Source of the DNA: Salinibacterium xinjiangense | GTDB lineage: Bacteria > Actinomycetota > Actinomycetes > Actinomycetales > Microbacteriaceae | Reading direction: 5' to 3' | DNA: 64,000 nucleotides | Assembly: GCF_014645015.1 (NCBI RefSeq) | Contig: NZ_BMLC01000002.1 | Location: 310,001 to 374,000, forward strand | In this document: piece by piece, positions 7,768 to 16,061 of the stretch | Position numbering within the stretch: the first letter of the stretch is position 1 | How the letters are laid out: each line of letters opens with the position of its first letter | Translations under genes and position numbers: made by a program | The notes under the pieces: generated by a model | Told to the model about the DNA's origin: nothing | What the model saw: only the letters and a program-made list of their open reading frames with translations | Databases searched by the model: none

Positions 7768-10296
7768 GTGATAACTCAGACTGACAGTGGGCCCACCACG
7801 CTCCCCACCCTCCTCCTGTCAGGCATAACCAAGCTCTACTCCGGGGTGGCGGCGCTCACCGACGTGTCGCTCGAAGTCGCCCGGGGTGAGGTGCATGCAC
7901 TGCTCGGCGAGAACGGCGCAGGCAAGTCGACGCTGATGAACGTGGCATCCGGCATCGCCCAGCCGGATATGGGTTTGATTGCCATCGAGGGAAGCCAGGT
8001 ATCCACCCTCACCCCCACTCTCGCGGCCCAGTTCGGCATCGCCGTCGTGCACCAGCATCCGGCCGTGATGCCGGACATGACCGTGGAGGAGAACCTGCTC
8101 GTCGCCCTGCCTCCCTCGGTATTCGAGGGAGGGAACATCTACGGCGTCGCGACCGCGCTGCTGGCGGATGTTGGCCTGACCGTGCACCTCAAGGATCGGG
8201 TCGAGTCGCTCTCGGTTGCGCAGAAGCACCTGCTCGAGATCGCCAAGGCGTTCGCCCTGAAACCAAAACTCCTGGTGCTGGATGAACCGACAGCACCACT
8301 CGGCCAGGCCTCCGTCGACCTGCTTTTCGCCCGTGTGCGCTCTGCCGTGCTCGAGGGTACCTCCGTCGTCTACATCACCCACCGGCTCGCCGAAGTGCGC
8401 GAACTCGCCGATCGGGTGACGGTGCTGCGCGATGGCAGGGTACGCGGAACCGAGATCGTCTCCGAAATTACTGACGGTGAACTGCTCGCGATGATCGTCG
8501 GTCGCCAGCTCGAGTCGACCTTCCCGCCCAAACACGAGGGTGACGGTGCGCAGAACCTCTCCATCGAGGGCTTCAGTGGCCCCGGCTTCACCGACATCAC
8601 CCTGCAGGGTCGCCGCGGGGAGATCATCGGTATTGCAGGTGTCGTTGGCAACGGCCAAAGCGAGTTGCTCAGGGCGCTCGCCGGACTCGAGCAGTTCACC
8701 GGGACAGTGACCGTGAACGGCATGCGACTGACCACAAAGAGCATGGTGCGGGATGTCGCGTACATGCCAGCCGATCGGCACCGTGAGGGGCTCATGATGA
8801 GCCTGACCGTGCGCGAGAATGCGGCAGTCTCCGCCCTGTCCCGGTTCAGTAGGGGACTGTTCCTGAGCCGAAAGCAGGAGAACCAGACCGTCGGAGACAC
8901 GCTCGACTCTCTCGCCGTCAAGGCTCGATCCATGGATGCAGACGTCTCGTCGCTCTCGGGTGGTAACCAGCAGAAGGTCGTCATGGCCAGGGCGCTTCTC
9001 TCCGAGCCGACACTCCTGATCGCCGACGAGCCGACGCAGGGGGTGGATGTCGGCGCTCGCGCCGAGATCTACCGCATCCTGCGCGAAGTCTCGGCCTCCG
9101 GCATCCCGGTCATCGTCGCCTCGTCTGACGCGAAAGAACTCGAGGGGCTCTGCGACACCGTCATCGTGATGTCCCGTGGGCACGTCGTCGACACGCTTGT
9201 CGGCGGGGCCATCAGTGAGGAGCGGATGATCCATGCCGCTGTGAGCTCGACGACCCAGTCGGTCACGGCCATCAGTGACACCCGTGCGGCGAGCCAGCGC
9301 GCTTTGGACGGCGACGCCGATCGTCGGTCGGCGGTGCGCCGCTTCATCCAGGGTGACTACGCTCCCAGCGCCCTGCTGGTCGCGGTAGTGCTCGGTCTCG
9401 GCGCCTTTGTCCTCACCCAGAACGACCGCTACCTCAACGACTTCAATATCTTCTCGATGCTCATGCTGGTGAGCGCCCTCGGGTTCATCGCGCTCGGCCA
9501 GACGATCGCCCTGTTGATCGGGGGGATCGACCTGTCCGTCGGCCCGCTCGCCGGGTTCCTGGTCGTGGTCGGCTCGTTCTTCATCAACGACGACAAACCA
9601 TTCGGCGTCGTCGTGATCGGGCTGGTCGTGATGTTCGTCATCGCGATGCTCGCGGGGCTCATCAACGGGACCCTGATCCGGATTGGCAAGTTCACCGCGA
9701 TCGCTGCGACCCTCACGATGTACATTGCCCTGCAGGGCTTGAGCTTCATCCTGCGTGATGCACCGGATGGCTATATCGCACGCTCCGCGACCGACATCAT
9801 CACCTTCAAGGTTGGGCCACTTCCGGTCGCCTTCATCATCCTGATCCTCGTCACCCTCGCGCTCGAGTTCTTCCTCAGGAAACGGCGGTGGGGTTGGAAC
9901 CTGCGTGCCGTCGGATCCAACGAGGAATCGGCAAGGCGATCCGGAGTGCGAGTCAACGCCACGATGATCCTCGCCTACGTCGCGACATCAGGCTTCACGT
10001 TCCTCGGTGCGATCATGCTCATGGCTCAAATCGGAGTCGGTGACCCCGCGCAGGGCGTGAGCTACACCTTGACGAGCATCACGGCGGTGGTGCTCGGCGG
10101 CACGAGCCTGCTGGGCGGGCGCGGAACATTCATCGGTACCGTGCTCGGTGCCGTGCTGCTTGTCCAGGTTCTCAATGCGACCACCTTCCTTGGACTCAGC
10201 CAGATGTGGCAGTACATCTTCCAGGGTGTGCTCATCCTGGCTGCTGCCGTGCTGTACTCGCTGGCGCGGGCACGAAAGAAGCGGACTCTCGCATGA
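7768..10296 (+). CDS. Fused ABC transporter: two ATPase domains plus permease (RbsA-RbsC fusion)
   Basis: 842 aa from GTG 7768. Residues 1 to about 500 are a RbsA/MglA-type double ATPase: first Walker A GENGAGKST, Walker B LLVLDEPTAPL; second half with the degenerate P-loop GVVGNGQSE, signature SSLSGGNQQKVVMARA and LIADEPTQGVD. Residues about 540-842 are a RbsC-like permease (LGQTIALLIGGIDLSVGP, VVLGGTSLLGGRGTF). In most systems these are separate proteins. The window also has a stand-alone permease (5470) so the complex probably contains two different membrane subunits, one covalently tied to the ATPase. The first ATPase half has LSVAQKHLLEIAKA in place of a canonical LSGGQ. Confidence 0.9.
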   Translation: MITQTDSGPTTLPTLLLSGITKLYSGVAALTDVSLEVARGEVHALLGENGAGKSTLMNVASGIAQPDMGLIAIEGSQVSTLTPTLAAQFGIAVVHQHPAVMPDMTVEENLLVALPPSVFEGGNIYGVATALLADVGLTVHLKDRVESLSVAQKHLLEIAKAFALKPKLLVLDEPTAPLGQASVDLLFARVRSAVLEGTSVVYITHRLAEVRELADRVTVLRDGRVRGTEIVSEITDGELLAMIVGRQLESTFPPKHEGDGAQNLSIEGFSGPGFTDITLQGRRGEIIGIAGVVGNGQSELLRALAGLEQFTGTVTVNGMRLTTKSMVRDVAYMPADRHREGLMMSLTVRENAAVSALSRFSRGLFLSRKQENQTVGDTLDSLAVKARSMDADVSSLSGGNQQKVVMARALLSEPTLLIADEPTQGVDVGARAEIYRILREVSASGIPVIVASSDAKELEGLCDTVIVMSRGHVVDTLVGGAISEERMIHAAVSSTTQSVTAISDTRAASQRALDGDADRRSAVRRFIQGDYAPSALLVAVVLGLGAFVLTQNDRYLNDFNIFSMLMLVSALGFIALGQTIALLIGGIDLSVGPLAGFLVVVGSFFINDDKPFGVVVIGLVVMFVIAMLAGLINGTLIRIGKFTAIAATLTMYIALQGLSFILRDAPDGYIARSATDIITFKVGPLPVAFIILILVTLALEFFLRKRRWGWNLRAVGSNEESARRSGVRVNATMILAYVATSGFTFLGAIMLMAQIGVGDPAQGVSYTLTSITAVVLGGTSLLGGRGTFIGTVLGAVLLVQVLNATTFLGLSQMWQYIFQGVLILAAAVLYSLARARKKRTLA

Positions 10297-10464
10297 AAGC
10301 CGGTCTCGCCGCGGTCGAGAGCGACGCGCCGCAATTTGCCCGCCACACAACAGCTGAGCCCAGACTGTCGCTGTGTATATTGGGGAGGCAGTGGCTCTCG
10401 GTGCCTCCGCGGCCCAACCTGCGGGTATCCCGAACATTCTCAGTGCGCGAAAGCCGGATGAGTC

Positions 10465-11142
10465 ATGCTTGACATCCGACAGGGGGCATTGATCCAGATG
10501 GACAATTTGGGGTCAAGGCTGAAAGACATCCGCCTCAAGTCCGGGATGACGCTGCGCGAGCTCGCCCGCCAGGCCGAAGTGTCGCCATCGTTCATCTCCC
10601 AGATCGAGAACGGGAAATCCCAGCCATCTGTGGCGACCCTCTACGCGTTCGCGCAGCTATTGAATGTGTCTGTGGATGACCTGTTCGAGAGCCGTCCCGC
10701 CGTCGCCGATGTCTCTGCCGCCGTATTCGATGCTGACTCGATGACGCGCGGGGACCTGCGAAACCCCTCGGACGCCTGGCAGCCGTCCGAATACGCGAAC
10801 CGGGTGTCTGTCGTGCATCCTGCGCATCGCTCCCACCTCGACATGGCCGCCGGAGTGGAATGGGAACGCCTGGCCGCGACCCCCGAGCGCTCGGTCAACT
10901 TCATGAAGATCTCGTACGCGCCGGGTGCCGCCTCCACCGACGGTGGCGAGATGCTCAGCCACGAGGGCTACGAGTACGGTTTCGTGACCCAGGGCACCCT
11001 CGACGTGTCGATAGGTGATGAGACATTCACGCTGCACCCCGAAGAGTCGCTCGGCTTCGACTCATCGATTCCGCACTCATTCCGCAACGCCGGTACCGAG
11101 ATCATGACCGGTGTGTGGTTCGTGCACGGAAAGTGCCAGTAG
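10465..11142 (+). CDS. XRE-family regulator with C-terminal cupin domain
   Basis: 225 aa. Residues about 15-70 form a helix-turn-helix of the Cro/C1 type (LKDIRLKSGMTLRELA, VSPSFISQIENGKSQPSVAT). Residues about 140-220 form a small cupin (GYEYGFVTQGTLDVSI, LHPEESLGFDSSIPHSFRN) that probably senses a ligand. Such proteins regulate adjacent catabolic operons. An internal ATG at 10498 is equally plausible, being preceded by AGGGGG. It lies between the transporter and the catabolic genes, so control of the locus is likely but not shown. Confidence 0.85.
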   Translation: MLDIRQGALIQMDNLGSRLKDIRLKSGMTLRELARQAEVSPSFISQIENGKSQPSVATLYAFAQLLNVSVDDLFESRPAVADVSAAVFDADSMTRGDLRNPSDAWQPSEYANRVSVVHPAHRSHLDMAAGVEWERLAATPERSVNFMKISYAPGAASTDGGEMLSHEGYEYGFVTQGTLDVSIGDETFTLHPEESLGFDSSIPHSFRNAGTEIMTGVWFVHGKCQ

Positions 11143-11169
11143 CGGGAATGTTGCGGACACCGCAGACGG

Positions 11170-12045
11170 CTAGGGCTGCGACGACCGCGCGCGAGTGATC
11201 TCGGCCATCGCTGACCAGTCGCCCTGAGACAGTTCGGGGTCGGCGACAGCCAGGTCGAGCAGCTCGTGCAGCACGGGTGCCGTGGGCAGGGCAACGCCGG
11301 TGGCGGCCGCTGCCTGCTCGGCGAGCATCAGGTCTTTGAGCCCGAGCGCGACAGTGAAGAGCGGCGGGTATTCCCTGGCCACGATCATCCGGCCGTATCC
11401 CGAATAGGCGGTGCCGGTGTAGGCGGTGTCGGTCAGGATGTCGACGAACGTGCCTCCGTCGATGCCGCCGTGCTCTACCAGGGTGACGGATTCGGCGAGG
11501 GCCTGGATGGTGTGCACGAGGTTGTAGTTGACGCCGATCTTGACCAGATTCGCGGCGCTCGGCTTCTCTGACACGACCCAGGTGCGCTTGCCCAGCACGT
11601 CGAGCAGGTTCTGGGCTCGCACGATGGCGCTGGACTGGCCGCCCGCGACGATGTTAAGCTGCCCCGCCTCGGCCACATTGGGCCTGCCGAGCACCGGAGC
11701 CGAGACGTACTGCACGCTGGCCGCGGTGTGCAGCGCATCGAGCCGATCGGCAGCGGCGACGCTGAGGGTGGCGAAGCTGACGTGCACGCTGCCATCCGGG
11801 GCGGTGGCGAGGAGCTCAGCGGTGAAGACAGCTTCCGCCGCGGCGTCGTGGGGGAGCATGGAGAAAACCAGTCCGGTCGCCAGCGCCTCGTGAGCGCTGG
11901 CTGCCCTGACACCGCCAGCCTCCACGAGGGCATCGACGGCACCAGGGGACCTGTTGAACAACACGACCTCGTGGCCTGCGTCGATGAGCCTGCGTGCCAT
12001 CGTGGCGCCCATGGCGCCGAGTCCGATGAAACCTACTGTCGTCAT
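11170..12045 (-). CDS. NAD(P)-dependent beta-hydroxyacid dehydrogenase (3-hydroxyisobutyrate dehydrogenase family)
   Basis: 291 aa. N-terminal Rossmann motif VGFIGLGAMGATMARRL, substrate-proximal segment VSAPVLGRPNVAEAGQL, and the catalytic-lysine region KIGVNYNLV. Members oxidise small beta-hydroxyacids such as 3-hydroxyisobutyrate or reduce semialdehydes. The start at 12045 follows GGAAGG with good spacing; a start at 12078 was rejected. It is the second gene after the VOC gene (54 bp), both transcribed away from the SDR-M24-ADH block. The true substrate is unknown. Confidence 0.85.
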   Translation of the reverse strand: MTTVGFIGLGAMGATMARRLIDAGHEVVLFNRSPGAVDALVEAGGVRAASAHEALATGLVFSMLPHDAAAEAVFTAELLATAPDGSVHVSFATLSVAAADRLDALHTAASVQYVSAPVLGRPNVAEAGQLNIVAGGQSSAIVRAQNLLDVLGKRTWVVSEKPSAANLVKIGVNYNLVHTIQALAESVTLVEHGGIDGGTFVDILTDTAYTGTAYSGYGRMIVAREYPPLFTVALGLKDLMLAEQAAAATGVALPTAPVLHELLDLAVADPELSQGDWSAMAEITRARSSQP

Positions 12046-12099
12046 CCCACTGCCTTCCTGTAAACCAATACTGAACAATCGTGCGCGAAGCGGTCTGGG

Positions 12100-12546
12100 T
12101 CAGTACGCAGACTGCCAGATTTCAAGCTGGATTCCGTCTGGGTCGCGGAGATATGCCCAGGTCGATCCGGCGAGGTCGCCATCGGTGAGGGTGATGGGCG
12201 GCGCATTGAAAATCGCGCCCTTCGCCTGCAGGTCCGCATACGCCGCCGCCGCGTCATTGACCTCGATGCAGACATGGGATGACCCGACATCCCCATTCGT
12301 GCGGTCGAAGTCGCGTCCACGCGGGTTCCGGTACTCCAGGAACTCGATCCGGGTAGTTCCTATGGCGATCATGGAGAACGCGAGGGACGCGTCATCCACC
12401 TGCAGAGCTTTCGACAGGGCCTCACCAGACCCCTCATTGATGGGGCCGGGGGTGAGGTCGAACATCCGGGTGTACCAGTCGAAGGATGCCCGGATGTCCC
12501 TGACCGTCAAACCGATGTGGTGCACCCCGGTGATGGTGAAAGCCAT
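12100..12546 (-). CDS. VOC-superfamily (glyoxalase-like) protein
   Basis: 148 aa from ATG 12546, which follows AAAGGAG. One vicinal-oxygen-chelate fold: GVHHIGLTVRDI with the first metal His, IEFLEYRNPRGRD, SSHVCIEVND and an end DPDGIQLEIWQ with the last Glu ligand. Such proteins act as lyases, isomerases or dioxygenases on small carbonyl compounds. First gene of a leftward pair with the beta-hydroxyacid dehydrogenase; it shares a divergent control region with the SDR gene. A second VOC gene lies at 22616. Confidence 0.82.
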   Translation of the reverse strand: MAFTITGVHHIGLTVRDIRASFDWYTRMFDLTPGPINEGSGEALSKALQVDDASLAFSMIAIGTTRIEFLEYRNPRGRDFDRTNGDVGSSHVCIEVNDAAAAYADLQAKGAIFNAPPITLTDGDLAGSTWAYLRDPDGIQLEIWQSAY

Positions 12547-12626
12547 GAACAACTCCTTTGTTGTCGTTGTGCCGTTCGGGTGTGACCACCGTGTTGACAA
12601 GCCACACTCGAATAGTTTGAATGATC

Positions 12627-12645
12627 GTGTACACACTGTACAGTG
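12627..12645. promoter_or_regulatory. Tandem palindromes in a divergent promoter (operator candidate)
   Basis: Two perfect palindromes overlap by one base: GTGTACAC (12627-12634) and CACTGTACAGTG (12634-12645). They therefore contain two TGTACA cores nine bases apart. They sit between the leftward VOC gene (start 12546) and the rightward SDR gene (start 12727), where a regulator could control both. A FadR-type GntR (20718) and an XRE regulator (10465) are the local candidates. Confidence 0.55.
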
Positions 12646-12726
12646 GCACTACACACGTTGGGTGAACTTGTCGCGATTCTTCCGGATCGCACCGTAGGTT
12701 CCAGCGCTGCAAAGGAGCAGGCGAAG

Positions 12727-13506
12727 ATGGGCGATCGACTCGCGGGACGCACGATCATCGTGACCGGCGGAGCCTCCGGAATCGGCGCGGGGATCTGTCG
12801 CGGACTCGCCTCAGAGGGCGCGAACGCCGTCATTGCCGACCTCGACCTGGACAGCGCTGAACGGGTAGCCGATGAGATCACCGCGACGGGCGGCGCGGCC
12901 TATGCGGTGCGCGTCGACGTGACGGATCGCGCGTCTGTGGTCGCCGGGATCGAAGAGGCAGTCTCCCGACACGGTCGACTCGATGCCTACTTCAACAACG
13001 TCGGCATGAATGCCCCCATGAAATTCCTCGACATCACGGAAAGCAATTTCGAACTCGTAATGCGGGTCAACGCACTCGGTGTGCTCATCGGCATCCAGGA
13101 GGCCGCTCGCCAGTTCATCGCCCAGGGCGGCGGTGGCAAGGTCATCAACACCGCGTCGATCGCTGGCCGGCAGGGTTTTGCGAGCTTCGCGCCGTACAGC
13201 GCATCCAAGGCCGCCGTCATCTCCCTGACCCAGGCCGGCGCTCGAGCGCTCGCCACGAACGGCATCACCGTCAACGCTTTCGCACCCGGCGTCGTCGCCA
13301 CGCCACTGTGGACGAAGCTCGACGCCGACCTCGAAGCGATGGGGGAGGGCGATTCCGGCTTCGACTCAATGGCGGCCGGAATCCTGCTCGGGCGACCGGC
13401 GCAGCCGGAAGACATCGCGCCGACCGCGATCTTCCTGGCGGCCGCCGACTCCGACTACATCACCGGCCAGGTCATTCCCATCGATGGCGGAATGATCCTC
13501 GTTTAG
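12727..13506 (+). CDS. Short-chain dehydrogenase/reductase
   Basis: 259 aa, classical SDR length. Cofactor motif TGGASGIGAG (residues about 14-23), FNNVGMN in the NNAG position, catalytic Ser in INTASIAG and YSASK (Tyr/Lys). The C-terminus IPIDGGMILV is the usual family ending. Asp at the end of the second strand (IADLD) suggests NAD(H) preference. The start at 12727 is preceded by AAGGAG; the longer frame from 12643 covers the palindromic operator and was rejected. First gene of the rightward catabolic block. Confidence 0.9.
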   Translation: MGDRLAGRTIIVTGGASGIGAGICRGLASEGANAVIADLDLDSAERVADEITATGGAAYAVRVDVTDRASVVAGIEEAVSRHGRLDAYFNNVGMNAPMKFLDITESNFELVMRVNALGVLIGIQEAARQFIAQGGGGKVINTASIAGRQGFASFAPYSASKAAVISLTQAGARALATNGITVNAFAPGVVATPLWTKLDADLEAMGEGDSGFDSMAAGILLGRPAQPEDIAPTAIFLAAADSDYITGQVIPIDGGMILV

Positions 13507-13560
13507 CCCCAGCACGCTCTCATCACCCCAACACCCGTTCCGAAGGGACACCACACGATC

Positions 13561-14943
13561 ATGACCACTGCGACATTCGGTACGAACGCCGTCGACTGGG
13601 AGGAGCGCATCAACTTCGACCGCCTGCGATCAGAGCGACTGGCCAAGCTCAAGGCCGAGCTTGCTGCATCAGACCTCGGGGCGGTGCTGGCGTTCGACTT
13701 CGCGAACATCCGCTACATGTCAGCAACCCACATCGGCACCTGGGCGATGGACAAGTTGATCCGCTTCTCGCTGCTGACGCGCCACAGCGATCCCATAGTC
13801 TGGGATTTTGGTTCGGCGGCCAAGCACCACCAGCTGTACAACCCGTGGCTGAACACGACGACGGCCGAAGCCGACGCCGACCCGCACGCACCGCACCACG
13901 GAGCCGTCAAGCCGCGGCTCGAGTCTGGTGCTCGCGCCGGAATCTCGACCCTGCGCGGTGCGTTCAGCCCCGATGCGGGAATCGCGGAGGGCGTCGCGAA
14001 GAAGATCAAGCGCGAGCTCGAGAAATTTGGGTTACAGAACGAACCGCTCGGCGTCGACCTGATCGAGCTGCCGATCCTGTTCGCGCTGCAGGCGGAGGGC
14101 ATCACGGTCGTCGACGGCCAGCAGGTCTTCCTCGGCGCGCGTACGGTCAAGACGGGCGACGAGATCGCGCTGCTCAGTCACGCCGCATCGATGGTGGATG
14201 CCGCCTACGAGTCACTCTACGAATTCCTCCGCCCCGGCGTGCGCGAGAACGAGGCGGTCGGGCTCGTGTCGAAGGTGTTGTACGACCTCGGCTCAGAGTA
14301 CGTGGAGGGTGTCAACGCGATCTCCGGTGAGCGCTGCTCGCCGCATCCGCATGTCTACTCCGACCGGTTGATCAGGCCCGGCGATCCCGCGTTCTTCGAC
14401 ATCCTGCACAGCTACCAGGGCTACCGCACCTGCTATTACCGCACCTTCGCTGTCGGCTCAGCGAGCAACGCCCAGCACGACGCCTACCGCATCGCCCGCG
14501 AATACATGGACAGGGCCATCGCCCTGGTACGCCCCGGTGCGACCACCGCAGACATCGTCTCGGTGTGGCCGACAGCACAGGAGTTCGGGTTCCCTGACGA
14601 GGAGGCCGCCTTCGCACTGCAGTACGGGCACGGCGTCGGGCTGTCGATCTGGGAGAAGCCGATCTTCTCGCGGCTCATCTCGCTCGACCACCCCGAGGTG
14701 CTGAAGGAGGGAATGGTCTTCGCCCTGGAGACGTACTGGCCGTCGAAGGACGGCATGGGGGCAGCCCGCATCGAGGAGGAACTCGTCGTTACTGCCACCG
14801 GCTGCGAGGTCATCACGAAGTTCCCCGCTGAAGACCTCCTGGTTGCCGGCCAGCGCTATTACTCGGTGGGTGGCCCGCTGCCGCTGCTGCGCAATCCGCA
14901 GTCACACCTCAACACGGCCGCCGGTCGGGGTGAGCCTGCCTGA
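13561..14943 (+). CDS. M24-fold (creatinase/aminopeptidase P-like) enzyme with altered metal site
   Basis: 460 aa. N-terminal creatinase-type domain (FDFANIRYMSATHIGTW) and C-terminal pita-bread domain from about residue 205. The metal-site positions are FFDILHSYQGYRTCYYRTF (Asp280 present, but the second ligand Asp is Cys291), GHGVGLSIWE (His357), EGMVFALET (Glu) and RIEEELVVT (Glu). The normal HGIG--H second His is Trp. Typical M24 peptidases need both Asp ligands, so peptidase activity is doubtful. Non-peptidase M24 enzymes act in creatine, ectoine or DMSP catabolism. Here it is coupled by TGATG to an alcohol dehydrogenase, arguing for a catabolic role. Confidence 0.8.
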   Translation: MTTATFGTNAVDWEERINFDRLRSERLAKLKAELAASDLGAVLAFDFANIRYMSATHIGTWAMDKLIRFSLLTRHSDPIVWDFGSAAKHHQLYNPWLNTTTAEADADPHAPHHGAVKPRLESGARAGISTLRGAFSPDAGIAEGVAKKIKRELEKFGLQNEPLGVDLIELPILFALQAEGITVVDGQQVFLGARTVKTGDEIALLSHAASMVDAAYESLYEFLRPGVRENEAVGLVSKVLYDLGSEYVEGVNAISGERCSPHPHVYSDRLIRPGDPAFFDILHSYQGYRTCYYRTFAVGSASNAQHDAYRIAREYMDRAIALVRPGATTADIVSVWPTAQEFGFPDEEAAFALQYGHGVGLSIWEKPIFSRLISLDHPEVLKEGMVFALETYWPSKDGMGAARIEEELVVTATGCEVITKFPAEDLLVAGQRYYSVGGPLPLLRNPQSHLNTAAGRGEPA

Positions 14944-16061
14944 TGACAGGTCTCATGACCGCGGCCGTCTACTATGGCCCCGGCGATGTGCGCATCGAGA
15001 TGGTGGATCGGCCGGAGCGTCGCCAGGGAGAGGCGATGATCCGCGTTGTTCGCAGCGGCATGTGCGGCACCGACGCGACGGAGTGGCGCACCGGGCCGCT
15101 GACGTTCCCCGTCAACCGCGTGCATCCCGTGACAGGCCACACCGGGCCGATGATCCCGGGGCACGAGTTCATCGGCGAGATCCTCGACATCGACGAGGAC
15201 AGCGACCTTTCCGTGGGCGATCTTGTCGTGAGCGGCGCGGGCGTCTGGTGCGGTGAGTGTGCGCGATGCCTGGAGGGCCGCACCAACCTCTGCTCGACCT
15301 ACTACACCCTGGGTCTCAATATCGCCGGGGGCATGGCCGAATTTGCGAGCGTCCCCGTGAAGAACCTGGTGCGGGTACCGCACGGCATGTCACCAGATGT
15401 CGCGGGGCTGGCCCAGCCGCTGGCCGTCGGCCTGCACGCGGCGAGACGGGCGGGCGTGGCATCCGGCGATCGCGTCATCATCATTGGTGCCGGCGCGATC
15501 GGCACCTTCGTGCTCGCCGGGCTGCTGTCACTCGGTGATGCCGACATTACCGTCGTCGACTTCCCGGGGAAGCGGCTGGAGCGCTCGGCGCGGGTGGGTG
15601 CGACTCGAGTCGTGCCTGCTGGTGAGGGCGCAGCATCCGACATCGACGCTGCGATCGGAGTAGGTGGAGCCGATGTCGTGATCGAGGCGAGTGGGGCCAC
15701 CGGCCAGCTTGCGAACGCCCTCTCGCTCGTGCGGGTGGGTGGCCGGGTGCTGCAGGTCGGGTTGCCGTCCGCTGACCAGCCGATCAACGTGCACTCGTTC
15801 GTGATGCGCGAGGTGACCATCGATTCGACACTCGCCCACGTATGCGATGCCGACCTCGCTCCCGCGCTCCAGATTCTTGCGACCACATCGCTGGCGGCCG
15901 AACTGCTCGACTCCGTCAACCCCCTGTCGGCGCTGCCGGCGCTGCTCGACGATCTCGCCCGTGGCCGCATCGAGGGCAAGGTCCTGTTCGATCCATCGCT
16001 GCCGATGGATGCCATACTTCGTGCCGATGGCGGTACGACGACGAAAGGCGTTACCGCATGA
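14943..16061 (+). CDS. Zinc-dependent alcohol/polyol dehydrogenase (first of three)
   Basis: 372 aa, medium-chain dehydrogenase. Catalytic zinc residues in GMCGTDATEW and PGHEFIGEI; structural-zinc cysteines in VWCGECARCLEGRTNLC; Rossmann motif IIGAGAIGTFVLAG. The start codon overlaps the M24 stop (TGATG) and its stop overlaps the next dehydrogenase start (ATGA), showing tight translational coupling. Resembles threonine, sorbitol or butanediol dehydrogenases; exact substrate unknown. Confidence 0.87.
   Translation: MTGLMTAAVYYGPGDVRIEMVDRPERRQGEAMIRVVRSGMCGTDATEWRTGPLTFPVNRVHPVTGHTGPMIPGHEFIGEILDIDEDSDLSVGDLVVSGAGVWCGECARCLEGRTNLCSTYYTLGLNIAGGMAEFASVPVKNLVRVPHGMSPDVAGLAQPLAVGLHAARRAGVASGDRVIIIGAGAIGTFVLAGLLSLGDADITVVDFPGKRLERSARVGATRVVPAGEGAASDIDAAIGVGGADVVIEASGATGQLANALSLVRVGGRVLQVGLPSADQPINVHSFVMREVTIDSTLAHVCDADLAPALQILATTSLAAELLDSVNPLSALPALLDDLARGRIEGKVLFDPSLPMDAILRADGGTTTKGVTA

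Noticed and set aside
7819-9234. 471-codon open frame antisense to the ABC ATPase
   Set aside because: A GC-rich shadow of the ATPase gene; no domain, no start site, composition like other shadows.
13561-14943. DMSP lyase DddP or ectoine hydrolase DoeA
   Set aside because: The characteristic residues of these M24 enzymes could not be found and no dmd or ectoine genes accompany it.
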